Below are positions 23,801-36,221 of a DNA stretch of 64,000 bases, piece after piece (within the stretch, counting starts at the first letter, position 1; every line of letters starts with the position of its first letter). This DNA comes from Neostapfia colusana (taxonomy: Eukaryota > Streptophyta > Magnoliopsida > Poales > Poaceae): NCBI GenBank assembly GCA_030760725.1, contig JASWHV010000005.1, forward strand, positions 88,046,622 to 88,110,621, in the 5' to 3' direction. The notes under the pieces are model-generated. The model was not told the DNA's origin. It saw only the letters and a list, made by a program, of their open reading frames with translations, and ran no database searches. Made by a program: the position numbers and the translations under genes.

Positions 23801-24880
23801 ATGCTCAGCTGAGTTTACGCTGTGCAGGACCGATCGCCGCGAATTTCGGCATTTCTGCTCACTCGTTTTTGTTGAGCACCGAGGACTAGACGGGCAAATA
23901 CTCCCCCTACAAAACATGGAAGAGGGTAGGGTCTTCACCGTGAGCTCGAGCAGTCCCCGGCGCGTGTCTTTGCTGTTGAACTCCGGTCGCGAGGTCGCCT
24001 GGATCAACGGCGCGACGAGGAGCCGAGGGGAGCGGCGGGTGTCGTTTTTCGTTTCGGGTAGGAACGGGCAGAGCGGAGGAGATGAGGCTGGCTCACGTGG
24101 GCTGGGAACTTAAACCGCGTCGGGCACGCGTGCGCTCGGTCGCCGAGCAGGAGGTGGCGAGGTGAGGCGGTCGGACGCCGGTGCTGTCCGCAGCTGGCGC
24201 GAGGTGTTCGACCGACGTCGGGAGAAAACAGCCACGCTCGGTTTGGGAAACAAGTTTCCCCCACTGACTTGTGGGCCCACTCTCCCCCTAATCCTCTCTT
24301 CTCCATTTCTTTTGTAAATATCCCAGCAACTACACATTGAATGAGAGACTTAGACCCCAAGTCTTGGTTTGAATTTGAGTTCTCAAATTCAAACTTTGTT
24401 TGGTTAAATTTGCTTCATGTTTAAACTGAAATTCAAATTCAGTTTTGAATTATTGCAAATTTGGCTCCCGACAAGATGAACTCCAATGGGGATGAAACTT
24501 GGTGGGTTTACTCAGAAAAATGTGCTGAGTATAGATATGGAGCTAACTTTTGAATTTGGGTGATGAAAGTTGCTGCAATTTGAATTTACATTCAAATTGG
24601 CCTCCTTTTGAAATAACCCAAGAGTGCCTCAAAAAGTGTTGAATTTGCATGACCTTTGGACTGAACCTTCCCAAGACTTTTTAAATTCTAGGGGTGAGCT
24701 CAACCTCTCATGTTCATGTGTAGAAACCCTACTTTTTGAAAGTGAAGGCTTTCCCTTCTAATCACTCCTTTGATGGAGGTCACTTGCTCTTCACAATATT
24801 TCACAATCTACCCACAACAAAACTGTTGTGTTGTGAGGTGCAGAAAAGTTTTTGCAAGTCCCTTTTCTTGGGCTTTTACA
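20879..24880 (-). repeat. C 3' LTR
   Basis: This is nearly identical to 31329-35333. The hairpin GGTGCCG...CGACACC near its end and the GAGTAG stem (22042-22062) are present. The GC-rich core is ~23210-24300. I did not find the large-loop stem-loop of A, B and D in this family. Confidence 0.94.
21157..22339 (-). pseudogene. LTR peptide in C 3' LTR, truncated by a stop
   Basis: Exon 1 is 22339-22262 and exon 2 starts at 21233. The tryptophan codon of the conserved VEWEPYTPR end is TAG here (21157-21159), a G-to-A change relative to the other LTR copy. Confidence 0.4.
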
Positions 24881-24915
24881 TCCCTCCCCCCTTAAAAGAA
24901 TCTCGTCCCGAGATT
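24881..24915 (-). other. C polypurine tract and palindrome
   Basis: On the minus strand AATCTCG-GGA-CGAGATT (24915-24899) precedes ttctttt and the purine tract (24893-24881) abutting the LTR. Confidence 0.85.
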
Positions 24916-24946
24916 ATAAAAGAAGAGATAGCGATGTAATAGGGAC

Positions 24947-27900
24947 TTACCCGTGTTGAGAAGCCATGAACTCCGGGTAATTTGAGCGAAGGAACTCCTC
25001 GCTCTCCCACGTCGCTTCTTTGGCGGTGTGGTTGCTCCAAAGTATTTTGTAGAACCACAACGTTCTGCTGCGTGTGGACGTGGCTTTCTCATCAAGAATT
25101 CCCACCGGATATTCATCATATGTTAAATCCGGTTTCAGCTCGCCGATGTCTTCGGTAGGAACAGCAGCTGTATGCTTCAAGCATTTTCGCAGTTGCGAAA
25201 CATGGAAAATATCATGGACACCAGTCAGAGATGCCGATAGCTCCAATCGATACGCTGCTGGTCCACACTTCTCGGTGATAGCGTAGGGTCCAATGAAACG
25301 GGGAGCGAGCTTCCCCTTCACACTGAATCGGTGCACGCCCTTCATTGGAGACACGCGGAGGTACACGTGTCCCCCAACGTCAAAGTGCAACGGCCTACGC
25401 CTCTTATCAGCGTAGCTTTTTTGTCGGGATTGAGCGGCCTTCAAATTGGCTTGAATTGTCCCAACGCGCTCCTCGGCGTCGTTCACCACATCAACCCCGA
25501 ATGTGACCCTTTCACCGGACTCGCACCAATTTAATGGGGTGCGGCATTTACGACCATAGAGAGCTTCGTAAGGTGCCATTTTGATACTCGCCTGATAACC
25601 GTTGTTGTATGAGAATTCCGCCAATGGTAGGTGATCATCCCAGTTCCTACCATGGTGGATGGCACATGCTCTCAACATGTCTTCCAGAACTTGATTCACC
25701 CTCTCTGTCTGGCCATCTGTCTGAGGGTGATAGGCGGAGCTCCTGATCAACTTAGTATCCAATGCAGCGTGTAGCTGCTCCCAAAAGCGAGATACAAATA
25801 ATGCACCTCGATCTGAGACAATGGTCTTGGGTACCCCGTATAGGCATAGAATCTTCGCTATGTATAGCTCCGCATATTTGCCGGCATTGTAACGTGTATT
25901 CACCGGAATGAAGTGAGCCGTCTTGGTTAACCGATCAACGATTACCCATATGGAATCATGCTTGTTGGCTGTTAGGGGTAATCCCACAATGAAATCCATG
26001 CTCACATCTTCCCATTTCCATGCCGGGATCTTCAGGGGTTGCAGCAGCCCTGATTTCTTCATGTGATCAGCTTTCACTCGTCTACACGTATCGCACTCGG
26101 ATACGTACTTAGCTACCTCCCGCTTCATCCGTGTCCACCAAAATTTCTTTTTCAAATCTTGGTACATTTTGTTGCTGCCCGGATGAATGGAGTATTTGGA
26201 CAAGTGAGCTTCATCGAGGATCTTTTTCCTCAACTCCATATCTCGGGGTACGACTATGCGGTCATTGAACCACAACGTCCCCTCACCATCTTTCTGGAAA
26301 CATTTGATCTCCCCATTGTCAATTCGTCTCCGGAGATGTGCCATGCCTTTATCATTTTTCTGAGCTGCAATGATGTCCTCCCTAATAGTAGGGACGAGGG
26401 CAAGGTTGTACAGCGATCCATAAGGAACCAAGTATAAACTTGGCTCTTCCTCCTCCACCGGTGTAATGGTGAGGTGATGGACATGTGATTTCCGACTCAG
26501 CGCGTCGGCAACCACATTCGCCTTGCCGGGGTGGTAATGGATCTCAATATCATAATCTTTGATCAGTTCTAACCACCTCCTCTGCCTCATGTTCAGCTCC
26601 TTCTGGGTGAAAATGTATTTCAAGCTCTTGTGGTCGGTGTAGAGATGCACCAAGTTCCCCAGGAGATAGTGCCTCCACATTTTTAGCGCCAACACCACGG
26701 CAGCAAGTTCAAGATCGTGAGTCGGGTAGTGCTGCTCATGGTTCCGAAGTTGGCGTGAGCCATAAGCGACCACACGTCCTTCCTGCATCAACACGCAGCC
26801 AAGCCCAATACCGGACGCGTCAGAATACACGTCGAAGGGCTTTGTTGTATCCGGTTGAGCTAAGACCGGGGCTGTTGTGAGATGCTTCACCAATGTTCGG
26901 AACGCTCCTTCACACGCCGTGTTCCAAACATATTTCTTCCCTTTTTTCAGCAACTCTGTCATCGGCTTAGCGAGCTTGGAGAAACTCGGAATGACCCTCC
27001 GGTAGTATCCCACTAGCCCGAGGAAGCTTCTGACTTCATGGACTGAAATGGGAGCTTTCCATTTCAGCACTTGCTCTATTTTGCTTGGGTCAACCGCAAT
27101 GCCTTCAGCTGAGATGATATGTCCCAAGAATGGCACTTGGCTGATCCAAAATTCGCATTTACTGAACTTGGCATAGAGCTAGTGGTCTCGCAATCGTTGA
27201 AGAACGATCCGTAAGTGTTCGGCATGCTCGGCTTCTGTCTTGGAGTAAACCAAGATATCGTCGATGAACACTACCACGAACTTGTCCAGCTCTGGCATGA
27301 ACACCGAGTTCATGAGATACATGAAATGGGCTGGAGCATTTGTGAGACCAAATGACATGACGAGATATTCGTATAAGCCGTATCTCGTCGAGAACGCCGT
27401 CTTCGGGATATCCTCCGCCCGGATCTTGATCTGGTGATATCCAGAGCGAAGGTCCATCTTTGAGAATACACTTGCCCCCACCAGTTGATCAAACAAGATG
27501 TCAATACGGGGCAGTGGGTACTTATTCTTGATGGTGACGGCGTTGAGCGGCCGGTAATCCACACACAGCCTCAGGGTTTCATCCTTCTTCTTTACAAATA
27601 GCGCCGAGCATCCCCAAGGCGAGGAACTCGGCCTAATGAAACCCTTGCTCAACAGATCATTGAGCTGTTCTTTCAGTTCCGCCAGCTCATTTGGAGCCAT
27701 CTTGTATGGTCTCCGTGATATGGGCGTAGTCCCGGGTGCAAGTTCAATCTTGAACTCGACATCCCGCTCAGGTGGCATGCCCGGAAGATCGTCCGGGAAC
27801 ACGTCGGGATACTCCCGGACTACGGGGATGTCTTCTAACTTGAGAACTTCAGCATTATTAATTGCTAAAACTTCCCGGACTGGCGTGTCTAACACCATGG

Positions 27901-29482
27901 AATGCGGACGGTGGAATGGAGAATTTAAGTGAACCGTCCGTGTCCGAGTCTCTAGGACAGCACCATGGTATTGCAGCCATGACATCCCTAAGATTGCATC
28001 AATCTTTTGTCCCATAAGGATTATCAAGGTGGTGGGATACAGTTTCCCACCCAAGCACAGAGGTGCCTTTGGAATCATCATATTAGCTGAAATCTTCCCT
28101 CCCGTTGAGCAGATCATATAAGTGCAGTCGGTTGGGAAGACTTGCAATTGATGTTTAGCCACATAGGATGCACTTATAAAGCTGTGGGTTGCACCCGAAT
28201 CAAATAATATGACTATGGCTTGATGGTTGAGAGTAAACGTACCCGCCAGCACGTTGTCTCCCTCTAGGGCGTCCTCATTGTCGAGGTTGCGGACGCCTCC
28301 AGTCCGCTGACCAACCTTCTTCACCGGAGGTCGGCCTCGAGCACCGCCCTGGAGCTGGGCTTGCCCGCTGCTCTGCGGCCCCTGGGGACAGTCCTTCGCG
28401 AAGTGGCCCGCCTGGCCACACGTGAAGCAGGTGAAACGGGGTTCTCCCCCGCTAATCGGTGGACGGAAACCCGGGGCGCGTTGTGGCGGTGGAAACGCCC
28501 GGGGTACCGTCTGCTGCTGCTGCTGCTGTCTTGGTGGTGGCATCGGCGGACGGAACGGGGGTGCTTGGAATGAACGTCCCCCGAACTGCTGAGGTCGCGC
28601 CGGTGGACGCCACTGCTGCCCGGATGGTGTCCGATACACCATACGGTACTTCTGGGGAGCGCCACTCCCACCGCTGCTAGGTGGAGCGCTGCGATTCCTC
28701 TGCTCAGCTGCTAACTCCCGCTGAGCGTCCTCTTGCATGATGGCGGCATTGACTAGGTCGTTGAATATGCCGCGGTTCCATTGTACGAGGTGGGTCTTCA
28801 TTTCGGGGTGCAACCCCCGATAGAAGTGCTCCCTCTTCTTCTCCTCCGTGGAGACGTAGTCTGACGCATACTGTGCCAGATGGTTGAAGGCACGGGAGTA
28901 GTCGTGGGCACTCCTCCCGCCCTGCTTCAGTTCCAAAAATTCTTGGAACTTCCTCTTCATTATTCCGGGAGGGATGTGATAGGCGCGGAACGCCTCCCGG
29001 AACTCTTGCCATTCCACGGCATGGCCAGCCGGACGTGAGGCGACATAATTCGCCCACCACGCACCAGCGGCACGGTGGAGCTGCTGTGCTGCGAACAGCG
29101 TCTTCTGCCACTCCGTACACTGGAGCAGCCCGAACTTGGACTCGATAGTCCGCAGCCAGTTGTCCGCCTCCAGTGGTTCTTCGGATTCGGTGAACACTGG
29201 AGGGTGCGTACTCATGAAATCCGAGTACGACACTTCGGGGGGCTCGCGAGGCCCTCGCTCTTGACGTCCTCCCGCCTGGGACGTATTCTGCACGATCGTG
29301 CGGAGCAGGTCGGTCTGCTCCTCATGACCTCCCACCAATGCCGCTATCACATCCGCTAGAGTAAGCGGAGGCGGCGGTGGTGGCTGCTGCTGCGGGGTGC
29401 TGTCGTAGGCCGGTGGCTGGGAGTCATCGCCTCCACCTTGGCTAGAGCCACCAACCTCGTGCGTGGTCCTAGTACGAACCAT
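24947..29482 (-). pseudogene. gag-pol: C gag-pol polyprotein with a single in-frame stop
   Basis: The start at 29482 is chosen because ATG directly follows ggttgcag and begins MVRTRT, matching the MTRTRA start in B. The order is gag with a retrotransposon-gag core (SYSDFMSTHPPVF onward), the zinc knuckle CFTCGQAGHFAKDC (near 28389-28432), protease DSGATH (near 28190), RT with FIDD (near 27258), RNase H with the YSDAS motif, integrase HHCC and DDE parts, and a chromodomain-like tail. The only break is TAG at 27179-27181, inside RT after the LRDH motif, where A and D have AAG. The total of ~1511 codons matches B. Gag, protease and part of RT could still be made. Confidence 0.93.
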
Positions 29483-31313
29483 CTGCAACCATACGACATT
29501 AAACATCAGTCCCGCAACATTTTGCATGCAGTCCAATAGAACTGGGCGTAAAAACATTATGACAACCAAACATGCGAAATATCTCGTAAGTAGATAATGT
29601 AATAACTTTGCACAAGCTACACCATTACCAGACCAAACACAAGTTAGTTTAATCCAACTTGATGAACCCCCTCTTTGGAAGCTCACCATAACTGGGTTTG
29701 GTCTCTACGAGACATTAATATTGCGTTGTCATCACGTATAACACCCTTAGGGTACGACACCCTCTCCACTGAGTTCAACTGTCATTCTTCCGTCAGAATG
29801 ACCAGTTTCTACCTATTCCAAGTTTTGATCCCTTTATGGGCATTTTCATGACTCAAGTTGAATACCAAAGTTAAAGTTAACTTCAGTATATTTCCAACGA
29901 GTACTCATTTGCCCCCATATCAGCTTTGATTAAAAAGTTATGTTAATTCAAAGTTAGCAGAATTTCTGGAAGAATTTTAACAGCACCTCCCTTGGAAGTG
30001 GCTGTTTCCAACCCTTATTTCCACTAAATTCTGTGCTGAAATTTCAGGAACTTTGAATTGCAAAGGTGTCGCACATCTTCTACTCTTTCTAAGGATGTAT
30101 TATATGACAATTTTAGATTTTTCTACTGGGAGTTATGTTTGAAAAACAGATCAGTTCAGAGGATGTTTTACTCTGCCCTGGTTCTGGACAGTTTACATTC
30201 CTCTGGGATTTCAGCCATCTCAAGGCGAGTTTCAGCTCTGGAAGTCTACAACAAAGTTGTAGAGTACTTGAATACCTTTCCAGAGCTATGTAGCACACCT
30301 CTCTCGGCTAAAAGACCTGTGAGTTACGCCCTGTTGAAGATCAGCAAACTTGCTGTCCCAAAACCGAGCACTCTGTTTTTCAGTCTTTTTGGAACTACAC
30401 TCATCCCTATCTCATTCTTATACCCAACCAGGGTCCTAACTGTTGAACCTATAGATTTTAATTCTTCGTTATCATTATACTCATGCATATGCCTACAATA
30501 TCTCGGTACTACGTTCCTCACAAAAGAAAATCCTAACCGGATCATACCGGCATATACGTCTCGAGTGTGGCACTAAACGGTCTCTCGCACACGTTTTCTA
30601 CACGGATACAATACGTGGTTAGTACCTGCAGAAGACCACACAATGATGGTGCACTCAAAGTTTGTTCATTTCAGGCAGTTCCATATTTAAAAGTAAATAC
30701 AAACGCCCGTATCATTGTCATACGGCCGTCCTTGAGCTAAGTCACGTCTCAAGGCACGTGACCGTGTTTCAACACCACACGACGGGGAACCCGAGTATGT
30801 CATGAACGGGTCGTCACGGTTGGGAATGTTATCAACCCAACAGATACCACCTACTGCCCTGCAGGGCACGCCGATGGCAAGCGCTGCGTATGTCCTCCTG
30901 GGCTATTTCCAGACGAACACACTCTCGCGTTACTGACCACGCGATGGGGTCTCCGCTTACTTGCCTAATGCACGCTAGGGATCAGCGTTTCATATGAACT
31001 CAGGGACATGAAGAGTCCAAGAGATTCATATTGACATCTCACACCAGGCTGTGAGATCAATCCCTGAACCACGTTCCTCGTCAGGGAGAGCTAAACGAAA
31101 TTGAACCGCTTTCGGTGGCGTTCCTTACCATACTTACCAGAGCGTAGGTGCGTCGTTACATAATTGAAATTCAGAATTATAACACATAAGTTAGTCTTTG
31201 CCACTTTAAGTAACTATGCTAATATAGTCCTTACTTGGTCAACTACCGATTCCTCACCGTAACCTATGTTTTCCCACAATGCAGTCCTTAAGTACTGTGC
31301 TATCCCCCCTGCA
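29483..31313 (-). other. C untranslated leader
   Basis: There is no ORF0. The longest frame (30058-30576, plus strand) is antisense to the element and has no recognisable domain. Duplicated leader hairpins are at 30954-30925 (stem TCGCGT/ACGCGA) and 30788-30763 (stem CGTGT/ACACG), each beside a CCCC block. Diverged TGGAAAG modules resemble those in the A and B leaders. Confidence 0.6.
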
Positions 31314-31325
31314 GCTCTGATACCA
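31314..31325 (-). other. C primer binding site (initiator Met tRNA)
   Basis: Minus-strand TGGTATCAGAGC lies 3 bases inside the 5' LTR. Confidence 0.92.
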
Positions 31326-31328
31326 GGC

Positions 31329-34300
31329 TGTGGCGGACCGGAATCCGCTCATCCAGGATCGCAGAGGGTGGTGCCGCGCGATGCGACACCCGACAGCACA
31401 CGTCATAAGAACACAATATATTACATGGGAAAAACAGCTGAAACTGTACAAACAGGTACAAACTTCAGTTACAATTATTGTTCTATTACACAGCGGAAGG
31501 CTACACTATACAACTCACGCCCGCCTATTTAGCAAAAGTCGGTTGCCCAGCCCTAGGACAACCCACACTAGCTGCACGTCTCAGCTCAGCGCGGCGTGTA
31601 CGGCTCCCACTCAACCGTGGTCCCCGACGGAGGGTAACCCTCGCCGGTGGACTCGTACTCCGAGTCCGTGGGTGGCTCCTCACCTGAAAAACACTTAAGC
31701 AGCAACCGTGAGCACAAAGGCTCAGCAAGGCTTAACCGACTCACCTAAGCATGAAACTCTACATGAGGTGTACAATGGACATAGGATAGTAACATTTCAG
31801 CAAAACGACACGCCTACAAGTTCATCCTTAGTTCATCTTTTAGCAACAAGTTAACAGTTCATGAAATCTGAAATTTAGTAAGCAGTATTTGGTGGCACAC
31901 ATGTAGCAATACAATTATATCAATCAGCATCATTGCATCAACATATTTCATCCATTAGTCTACGTTACGACGCAGTGAACAAGCAGTACTCGTCACCGTG
32001 AGGGACGGCGAATCGACTCGATATACACCTGCAGGGAAAACCCAAAGAGCACGTCACGTACGCCCACCCGTGGAGCTGCACAGCACGCTCACTCGATGTT
32101 GTACGGGACAACCTTTCACCCAACAGCCCAAACGTCGAACCGGTCGCACCGAAACGAGCAGGAGGTTCCCCACAAGGAGCATCTCTCTATGCCCGTTGGC
32201 AGATTTCCACCTTGCTGCCCTCAACCTACACCTATAAATCGGTGTGCTATGCCTCGACGCCCAGAGGTTTAGGCTACATCGGTTTATCGGGGCCGATATA
32301 TCCGATATGCCTTCGGTACGTTCAATACTTGTTCAGCAGGGCCGCACACGGATCGGTCCTCAATCGACACGGACAGGGCTGCGCACACAAGACTTCCTCT
32401 TGCTGCGCCCTAGCCCCTGCCTAGTCTCATTTTCATTACTATAGTGATCTCACATCACTCAACCGAACCCGTGTGTCCCAAGCCTATCTCGCGAGTAGAT
32501 TCCAACTACTCGACTTGTACCGAAGTCCTATGACTCATTAAGCATAGCCTGTCTACTCGAGGTCCTTGACACTACCCTCACTCTTTTAGGAACCTTTGGT
32601 TATGCAAGTGGGGTTTCATTCATTCTATACCTAATGCACATACATACTTCATACGACACATGTAAACAAAGTAAAGCTTTTTAAAAAGGGTTAATGCAAA
32701 CCGGGGCTTGCCTTGTTGCTGCTGGTCAGGAGTTAGTTCTTCGTCCGGAAGGAGGAAGTCCAGCACTTCCGGAGTCTCTTCTTCAACGGCTACACGTTAA
32801 TGAAATACTACATGTTAATTTAGATGCAAATGTGAGTTTTAAAGTAAGACTTCTACTATTAGTTCTAATAACCAGCCTCTAACACCTGGAACTTTGTTTA
32901 AGAATTTAAAGATGAACTGGTGTTGGTGGTTTGGCTTGAACTTAATCACATGGTTAAATGCTAAGTGGTTTTCCCCCTTTTCATATTAATTCCCTTAAGT
33001 GGTTAAACAGGACAGGGGTGATCTAGAGCTCCAATGGAGCTGAGAATTTTTGTGTGAATTCCTTGTCACAAGAAAACTCTCTGGACCAAACATTAGCACT
33101 TTTCATGGAGTGGTTTGCTCAGAATAATTCTCTTGGCAAATCAGCAAGGAAGAATTTATTCTGAGGTAATACCCCTGTTCATGCTCAACTTAATGAACTA
33201 CAATTTCAGTTATAGCTCATAGAGTTTGCATGAATTTTCCTAGCATTGTTGGAGTCAAGGTTTGCCCAGAATTGAATTTCCAAGTTTTGGAAATTCTCTG
33301 AAAATGTTTCTGTATTCAAATGAACACAGCACCTTCCAATTTGAATTGCTCTGACCAAATCAACTCCAAATGGTCTGAAACTTTTACAGAGGTTTACTAA
33401 TGTCCTAAAGAACATTTTGGCGAAATTTGGGGATTTTTGGATGAACCAAACTCCCTCTAAAATTCTTTTTCTGAAACGATTTAAAGAATTTTCCAGAATT
33501 AATTTATGGGTTTCATACAAATTGGGTTGTATATCTGGACAGAGCTAGGCAAGATGAATCCAACCCAATTTGAATCACTAAATTTGGAGCTTTCTAGCCA
33601 AGGTTATGGGGTTCTAAAGTTTGCACTAAAACTGGAAATTCCGAAAATGTTTAAATCCTGCGGGTGGGACCCACTCCTCGAGCCGGCCCACTCAGAAAGA
33701 GGCCACACCGCGGCCCACGGGGTTTTACCCGCGCTGCCGCACCGAATCCTGGCCGCAAACCCGATCCCCGCGCGAGATCAGAGGCTGACCGGTGGACGCG
33801 GCCCCCCCCCCCTTCGTCTACCTCGCGCTCTCCAGCAGTTCCCACGGCGGCGCTTCGCCGGAGCGCTCGCCGCCGGGCGTTTCCCCGCCCGACCTTTGAC
33901 AAAACTTGCCGCCTGTGCCTAACTCGACTCGGAGAACACGCTGGTGCCCTCACCGGAGCTCGGCAATGGCCGGAACTATGCCCGCGACGGCGACAGAGCC
34001 TCCCTCTGCTCCTGTGACGTCGTCCGGGCTACTCCGGGCCTTATTTCTCAAGCGGTTTGCTCCTACAGCTCCACCGTGGCATGCTGCGCACGAATATGAG
34101 CTCGGTTGGCCATGGAAATAGCCGGAACTGGGACCTCACCGTCGACCTAGGCCCGATATCGACTGTTGCTCGAAAAACTTGGATATCAGCGCAAAGGCTC
34201 GATGGTTTTCGATGGTTTTGGATCCTAGGTGGCCGTGGGGGCGTGTAGAACCTATGCTCAGCTGGGTTTACGCTGTGCAGGACCGATCGCCGCGAATTTC

Positions 34301-35333
34301 GGCATTTCTGCTCACTCGTTTTTGTTGAGCACCGAGGACTAGACGGGGAAATACTCCCCCTACAAAACATGGAAGAGGGTAGGGTCTTCACCGTGAGCTC
34401 GAGCAGTCCCCGGCGCGTGTCTTTGCTGTTGAACTCCGGTCGCGAGGTCGCCTGGATCAACGGCGCGACGAGGAGCCGAGGGGAGCGGCGGGTGTCGTTT
34501 TTCGTTTCGGGTAGGAACGGGCAGAGCGGAGGAGATGAGGCTGGCTCACGTGGGCTGGGAACTTAAACCGCGTCGGGCACGCGTGCGCTCGGTCGCCGAG
34601 CAGGAGGTGGCGAGGTGAGGCGGTCGGACGCCGGTGCTGTCCGCAGCTGGCGCGAGGTGTTCGACCGACGTCGGGAGAAAACAGCCACGCTCGGTTTGGG
34701 AAACAAGTTTCCCCCACTGACTTGTGGGCCCACTCTCCCCCTAATCCTCTCTTCTCCATTTCTTTTGTAAATATCCCAGCAACTACACATTGAATGAGAG
34801 ACTTAGACCCCAAGTCTTGGTTTGAATTTGAGTTCTCAAATTCAAACTTTGTTTGGTTAAATTTGCTTCATGTTTAAACTGAAATTCAAATTCAGTTTTG
34901 AATTATTGCAAATTTGGCTCCCGACAAGATGAACTCCAATGGGGATGAAACTTGGTGGGTTTACTCAGAAAAATGTGCTGAGTACAGATATGGAGCTAAC
35001 TTTTGAATTTGGGTGATGAAAGTTGCTGCAATTTGAATTTACATTCAAATTGGCCTCCTTTTGAAATAACCCAAGAGTGCCTCAAAAAGTGTTGAATTTG
35101 CATGAGCTTTGGACTGAACCTTCCCAAGACTTTTTAAATTCTAGGGGTGAGCTCAACCTCTCATGTTCATGTGTAGAAACCCTAATTTATGAAAGTGAAG
35201 GCTTTCCCTTCTAATCACTCCTTTGATGGAGGTCACTTGCTCTTCACAATATTTCACAATCTACCCACAACAAAACTGTTGTGTTGTGAGCTGCAGAAAA
35301 GTTTTTGCAAGTCCCTTTTCTTGGGCTTTTACA
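31329..35333 (-). repeat. C 5' LTR
   Basis: It begins on the minus strand TGTAAAAGCC at 35333 and ends CCGCCACA at 31329. The hairpin GGTGTCG...CGGCACC lies at 31370-31390, the GAGTAG stem at 32492-32512 and the GC core at ~33660-34750. A C-tract near 33800 is longer here than in the 3' LTR. Confidence 0.95.
31586..32789 (-). CDS. Candidate spliced LTR peptide in C 5' LTR (exons 32789-32712 and 31683-31586)
   Basis: Exon 1 (78 bases) follows gtgtag and contains VEEETPEVLDF and an acidic/Gln run up to a GC donor. Exon 2 follows tttttcag and reads EEPPTDSEYESTGEGYPPSG, then VEWEPYTPR and TGA at 31586-31588. The intron is 1028 bp, GC-AG, phase 1, with a Gly codon across the join, exactly as in B, D and E despite low nucleotide similarity. 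The open frame does not extend upstream of exon 1 past a nearby stop, so an earlier exon would be needed. It is not recognised as any known protein. Confidence 0.42.
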
Positions 35334-35338
35334 GACCT
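35334..35338 (+). repeat. Target site duplication of C, right copy (gacct)
   Basis: It pairs with 20874-20878. Confidence 0.95.
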
Positions 35339-36205
35339 CTTGCTCGGGATGATGGGACCGGTTCAATATTTGGCTGACGGGTGAAAGGTGGTCGCGTACG
35401 GTGTCAGTGATGGTTGCTGTAGGCAACATCGAGTACGGGCGTACGTGACGGGTTGTTCGGGTAACCCTGCAGGTGTAAATCGATTATAATCGCCGTCCCT
35501 CGCGGTCAGTGAGTACCACTTGTTCACTGTACCATGACGTAGAAAGAACAGGCTAGTTACATGTTAAAATGCTGCTGATTGAAAGATGGACTTTTCTTGT
35601 TAATGGTTTGTTGTAGCTTAGAGCTAACTAAAGTTTCTTTTCAACTTTGGGCAAAGTACATGAGAGAAATGTGTTTCTTGTTTGATTGCGGCTCTCATGT
35701 GCCTTAGCGTAAGGTTCTCAACAACCTGCTGCTAAAACTTGAAAGTAAGGTTCTACTAATTAGGCGAGTCCTTGCAATTGATTTTTACCTCATGTAACCC
35801 ATCACCCCTCATGTAGAAGTTCCATGTTTAGGTGAGACGGGTCAGACTTGCTGAGCCTTCGTGCTCACTGCTTGTGTTTGAAGCTTTTGCAGGGTTCTAT
35901 GAGTAAGGGACTCCCGAAGAGGAGACGGAACCCCAGGAGGGGAACCCCGTTGAGTGGGAGTCATGCACGCCGCAGAGTTAGTGTGCGTGTGTGCTAGCAA
36001 GGACACGTTCAAGGGCTGAACGTGCACTTGATGCTTAGTCTACGAGTGTAGACTAAACTTATTTTGATGTAAACATGTTCATAAACCTGTTTATGTAATA
36101 AAATTTCCGCTTGCGCTTTGTACCTTTGACGTGTGTTATACGGTGCTGTGCAATGCAGCACCCCTCAGCGTGATCCTGGCTCGACAGGACCTTGGGGTCA
36201 TGTCA
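35339..36205 (+). repeat. B 5' LTR, last part
   Basis: This resumes the B LTR colinear with 46719-47591. The large-loop hairpin arms are 35658-35666 and 35692-35700. It contains the truncated peptide exon 2 from 35893, an AATAAA-type signal and the terminus GTCA at 36205. Confidence 0.94.
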
Positions 36206-36209
36206 GCGT

Positions 36210-36221
36210 TGGTATCAGAGC
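36210..36221 (+). other. B primer binding site (initiator Met tRNA)
   Basis: TGGTATCAGAGC begins 4 bases after the LTR. Confidence 0.92.

Larger units (their letters stand above)
20879..35333 (-). mobile_element. Element C: Ty3/gypsy chromovirus, minus strand, one stop from an intact frame
   Basis: On the minus strand the 5' LTR is 35333-31329 (4005 bp), the internal region 31328-24881 and the 3' LTR 24880-20879 (4002 bp). The LTRs run TGTAAAAGCC...CCGCCACA. It is 14455 bp with a perfect gacct duplication. About 50 differences between its LTRs (~1.25%, hand count) make it the youngest in the nest. It inserted in reverse orientation into the 5' LTR of B. Confidence 0.95.

Noticed and set aside
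23215..24360. Many overlapping 60-140 codon frames in the GC-rich LTR cores (also 18328-19240, 33651-34813, 7569-8810, 51821-53024, 57141-58443)
   Set aside because: GC-rich composition gives long chance frames on both strands. They differ between LTR copies of one element, have no domains, and some exist only through indel differences.
30058..30576. 172-codon plus-strand frame in the C leader
   Set aside because: It is antisense to element C, lies in AT-rich leader sequence shared with A and B where it is not open, and has no recognisable motif.
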